Shown: positions 4,737 through 5,476 of the stretch, one piece after another
Layout: every line of letters begins with the position of its first letter
How positions within the stretch are numbered: the first letter of the stretch is position 1
Assembly (NCBI GenBank): GCA_030639955.1
Contig: DAOWKH010000069.1
Coordinates: forward strand, 1-5,476
Length of the DNA: 5,476 nucleotides
Source of the DNA: Candidatus Omnitrophota bacterium
GTDB taxonomy: Bacteria; Omnitrophota; 4484-213
Direction: 5' to 3'
Made by a program: the position numbers and the translations under genes
Notes under the pieces: generated by a model
Database searches by the model: none
The model's input: only the letters and a program-made list of their open reading frames with translations
What the model was told of the DNA's origin: nothing

Positions 4737-5476
4737 TTTTGCTCCTTCATGTTTATCAATGCTTCAATAAATTTCTCATTCTCTTCTTTAGTGCCAATGG
4801 TTACCCGCACAAAATTGTCTAATTTATAGGGTTTTAAATCGCGCACGATTATTCCATAATTGAGCATCTCTTTACAGAACTCCTGGCTATCTTGTCGGAC
4901 ATCTATGGTAACAAAATTAGTGGCACTATCTATATAAAAAAACTTTCGTTCCTCTAAAAATTTACAGATATATCTTTTTCCTTCTTTTATGACCTCTTTC
5001 GTTTTCGCTAAAAACGTTTCATCATCTAAAACTGCTGCCGCGCCTTGTTGAGCTAAATAATTAACATTAAATGGAAGACGGACACGGTTTAAATAATCAA
5101 TAAATTGAGGGCTGCTAATTCCGTAGCCAATCCTTAGCCCGGCCAAACCATAAATTTTGGAAAAGGTTCGTAACAAAATAAGATTATGGCTATCTAAAAA
5201 TTCAAACATCCGGGGATAATCATCGGCCTCTATAAATTCGGCATAGGCCTGGTCAAAAACAATAACTACATTTTCAGGAATGTCTTTTAAAAAATCTTCT
5301 ATCTCGTTTTGATTTAGATAACTTCCCAGAGGATTGTTGGGGTTGGAGATGAAAATCAATTTTGTGTTGCTGTTAATTGCTGTTTTTATTTTTTTTAAAT
5401 CGGTCTTAAAATCTTTGGCAGGCACAGAAACAATTTTAGCGCCGCCCGCCTTAGCCGACAATTTATAAATCAGAAA
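4733..5476 (-). CDS. hisC: Histidinol-phosphate/aromatic aminotransferase (PLP fold type I), 5' end beyond window
   Basis: The frame is open to the window edge (visible N-terminus FLIYKLSAKAGG), so this is the last 247 residues of a protein normally about 350-370 long. Motifs, numbered in the fragment, are SNPNNPLG (44-51), VFDQAYAEF with Asp75 and Tyr78 for the cofactor, RTFSKIYGLAGLRIGY with the PLP-binding Lys107, PFNVN, and VRVTIGT with Arg224, the probable substrate carboxylate-binding arginine. The usual DEAY is DQAY here. HisC-type enzymes convert imidazole-acetol phosphate plus glutamate to histidinol phosphate, but homologues also transaminate prephenate, phenylpyruvate or hydroxyphenylpyruvate. 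Direct coupling to a DAHP synthase, with no other his gene visible, makes an aromatic amino acid role at least as likely. The stop codon overlaps the next start (ATGA). Internal TTG at 5461 should not be taken as the start. Confidence 0.88.
   Translation of the reverse strand, partial: FLIYKLSAKAGGAKIVSVPAKDFKTDLKKIKTAINSNTKLIFISNPNNPLGSYLNQNEIEDFLKDIPENVVIVFDQAYAEFIEADDYPRMFEFLDSHNLILLRTFSKIYGLAGLRIGYGISSPQFIDYLNRVRLPFNVNYLAQQGAAAVLDDETFLAKTKEVIKEGKRYICKFLEERKFFYIDSATNFVTIDVRQDSQEFCKEMLNYGIIVRDLKPYKLDNFVRVTIGTKEENEKFIEALINMKEQK
4742..4747 (-). promoter_or_regulatory. Shine-Dalgarno sequence of the DAHP synthase gene
   Basis: AAGGAG on the minus strand lies within the last codons of the aminotransferase gene, five bases before the ATG at 4736. 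Together with the ATGA overlap it points to translational coupling of the two genes. Confidence 0.85.

Noticed and set aside
5459..5461. TTG as the aminotransferase start
   Set aside because: The frame continues to the window edge and the upstream residues (FLIYK) fit the family; the N-terminal third is simply outside the window.

Overview
The window looks like ordinary core-genome sequence from a diderm (Gram-negative-type) bacterium of moderate to low GC (about 40% by eye). The diderm inference rests on lptB, the ATPase of the lipopolysaccharide exporter. AT-rich spacers packed with short palindromes and simple repeats, plus similar repeats inside a coding gene, resemble genomes of uncultivated lineages such as Omnitrophota or related candidate phyla. 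That assignment is a guess; no marker here fixes the phylum.

Every gene lies on the minus strand, so transcription runs from high to low coordinates. At 5476-3711 a histidinol-phosphate/aromatic aminotransferase (5' end beyond the window) overlaps a type I-beta DAHP synthase by 4 bases (ATGA). That gene overlaps alaS (alanyl-tRNA synthetase, 3714-1369) in the same way. The three are almost certainly one translationally coupled operon: aromatic or histidine amino acid synthesis joined to tRNA charging. A 238-base AT-rich spacer (1368-1131) with repeats and two hairpins follows. Then come lptB (1130-405), a spacer tiled by three consecutive hairpins (396-243), and the start of a ribosome hibernation factor of the HPF/RaiA family (225-1, cut by the window edge). 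The lptB-hpf pairing is a familiar diderm neighbourhood, but rpoN, often found between them, is absent.

No previously undescribed system was found. The most interesting material is at the DNA level. alaS carries two in-frame copies of what looks like one GC-rich palindromic repeat, plus a tandem heptamer array, all at positions where the protein varies. The second palindrome sits where this AlaS has lost most of the linker that normally holds the beta-barrel before the editing domain. Both intergenic spacers are also built largely from palindromes or repeats.
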